From: Kumtagia sp963820075
GTDB taxonomy: Bacteria; Pseudomonadota; Alphaproteobacteria; Rhizobiales; Rhizobiaceae
Assembly (NCBI GenBank): GCA_963820075.1
Contig: CAWFYS010000022.1
Span: 62,001 to 126,000 of the forward strand
Length of the DNA stretch: 64,000 bases
Reading direction: 5' to 3'
Positions 62,270 through 64,000 of this stretch are shown one piece after another. How positions within the stretch are numbered: position 1 is the stretch's first letter; each line of letters begins with the position of its first letter. A program made the position numbers and the translations under genes. A model generated the notes under the pieces. That model worked only from the letters and a program-made list of their open reading frames with translations. It did not search any database and was not told where the DNA came from.

Positions 62270-62641
62270 ATGCCTACCGTCAACCAGCTGATCCGCAAGC
62301 CGCGCATTGCGCCGGTGAAGCGCAACAAGGTTCCGGCCATGCAGCAGAACCCGCAGAAGCGGGGCGTCTGCACGCGCGTCTACACGACGACGCCGAAGAA
62401 GCCGAACTCGGCGCTGCGCAAGGTCGCGAAGATCCGCCTGACCAACGGCTTTGAGGTGATCGGTTACATTCCGGGCGAGGGCCACAATCTGCAGGAGCAC
62501 TCCGTGGTGATGATCCGCGGCGGCCGCGTGAAGGACCTTCCGGGTGTGCGCTATCACATCATCCGCGGCGTGCTCGACACGCAGGGCGTCAAGAACCGCA
62601 AGCAGCGCCGTTCGAAATACGGTGCCAAGCGTCCGAAGTAA
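62270..62641 (+). CDS. rpsL: 30S ribosomal protein S12
   Basis: 123 residues, complete. MPTVNQLIRKPR start, TTPKKPNSALRKVAK with Lys43, GEGHNLQEHSVV and RGGRVKDLPGVRYH with Lys88. Lys43, Lys88 and Pro91 are the wild-type (streptomycin-sensitive) residues by position. Decoding-centre protein. First gene of the str operon, followed by rpsG after 65 bases. Confidence 0.98.
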   Translation: MPTVNQLIRKPRIAPVKRNKVPAMQQNPQKRGVCTRVYTTTPKKPNSALRKVAKIRLTNGFEVIGYIPGEGHNLQEHSVVMIRGGRVKDLPGVRYHIIRGVLDTQGVKNRKQRRSKYGAKRPK

Positions 62642-62706
62642 GGTTTCACCGGCTTCGGCGCCTTTTTAGGTCAACGCCAGGCCGTCGATAGTGAGAGACG
62701 AACAAG

Positions 62707-63177
62707 ATGTCCCGACGTCACAGTGCAGACAAGCGCGAAATCAACCCGGATCCCAAGTTCGGCGATCTGGTTGTCACCAAGTTCATGAACGCCATCATGT
62801 ATGACGGCAAGAAGTCGGTCGCCGAGACGATCGTCTACAGCGCGCTGGAACAGGTCCGCTCCAAGACCAAGCAGGAGCCGGTGGTGATCTTCAAGCAGGC
62901 GCTCGACAATGTCGCGCCGCATGTCGAGGTGCGCTCGCGCCGTGTCGGCGGCGCCACCTACCAGGTGCCGGTCGATGTCCGTCCGGAGCGCCGTCAGGCT
63001 CTCGCCATCCGCTGGCTGATCACCGCCGCCCGCAACCGCAACGAGACCACCATGGTCGATCGCCTTTCCGGCGAACTCATGGATGCCGCCAACAATCGCG
63101 GCACGGCTGTCAAGAAGCGTGAAGATACCCACAAGATGGCGGAAGCCAACCGCGCCTTCGCGCACTACCGCTGGTAA
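62707..63177 (+). CDS. rpsG: 30S ribosomal protein S7
   Basis: 156 residues, the common length: MSRRHSADKREINPDPKFGD, KFMNAIMYDGKKSVAETIVY, PHVEVRSRRVGGATYQVPVDV, then KREDTHKMAEANRAFAHYRW at the end. Nucleates 30S head assembly and represses the str operon in many bacteria. 32 bases before fusA. Confidence 0.98.
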   Translation: MSRRHSADKREINPDPKFGDLVVTKFMNAIMYDGKKSVAETIVYSALEQVRSKTKQEPVVIFKQALDNVAPHVEVRSRRVGGATYQVPVDVRPERRQALAIRWLITAARNRNETTMVDRLSGELMDAANNRGTAVKKREDTHKMAEANRAFAHYRW

Positions 63178-63209
63178 CGGCGCGAAAGAACGATCGAGAG
63201 GCACCTCCC

Positions 63210-64000
<791 letters not shown>

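Overview
The window looks like chromosomal DNA of a high-GC alphaproteobacterium of the order Hyphomicrobiales (Rhizobiales), probably of the Mesorhizobium/Phyllobacteriaceae type. I base this on the housekeeping genes (parE, gcvTHP, rpsL-rpsG-fusA), the small rhizobial-type conserved genes, HrcA/CIRCE control of groESL, and several families of short intergenic palindromic repeats. Species is not resolved by inspection.

Layout. (1) 1-7.8 kb is an accessory segment framed by two inverted IS6-family transposase remnants. It holds a VIT1/CCC1-type transporter, an ISAzo13-type transposase remnant, a three-gene DevBCA/MacB-like ABC exporter, debris of a putative zinc-protease-like gene, and an intact IS110-family element whose two flanks are truncated, unrelated genes (CBS-BON and carboxymuconolactone decarboxylase). 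(2) 7.9-14.7 kb holds a K+ channel, a SulP transporter, a secreted protein, flavoenzymes and a translationally coupled MaoC/CitE pair. (3) 14.7-21.5 kb holds parE and gcvTHP behind a tandem glycine riboswitch. (4) 22-34.7 kb is mixed core metabolism: MetE-like, FrmA, biotin carboxylase subunit, class II DAHP synthase, DgkA, DedA, Tag, GST. (5) 34.8-43.5 kb is a probable pyrimidine/beta-ureido catabolism and uptake island: RutR-like regulator, omega-transaminase, N-carbamoyl-beta-amino acid amidohydrolase, two cupins and a complete NMT1-type ABC importer. A RutR-like operator lies in front of the transaminase. (6) 44-55 kb is a stress-type region: groESL with CIRCE, a divergent cluster of overlapping small genes with a transglutaminase-like gene, two AraC regulators and several membrane proteins. 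(7) 55.4-64 kb is core again: NDUFS4-like subunit, tRNA-Arg, tRNA-Val, gph, rpiA, gor, a cysteine-synthase-like gene, then rpsL, rpsG and the start of fusA.

An important caveat is that at least nine otherwise well-conserved genes (gcvP, gcvT, dedA, tag, transglutaminase, DUF1488, groEL, cysteine synthase-like, fusA) carry one to four single-base indels. Most are insertions. Translation resumes in the conserved frame after each. Because fusA and groEL are among them, I read most of these as sequencing or assembly errors rather than gene decay, and give the full gene span.

I did not find a clearly new multi-gene system. The most interesting signals are the IS110 element with a candidate bridge-RNA leader at a chimeric junction, a small MITE family (three copies, two bracketing the transaminase gene), the operator-linked pyrimidine island lacking its first enzymes, and the compact overlapping small-gene cluster divergent from groESL.
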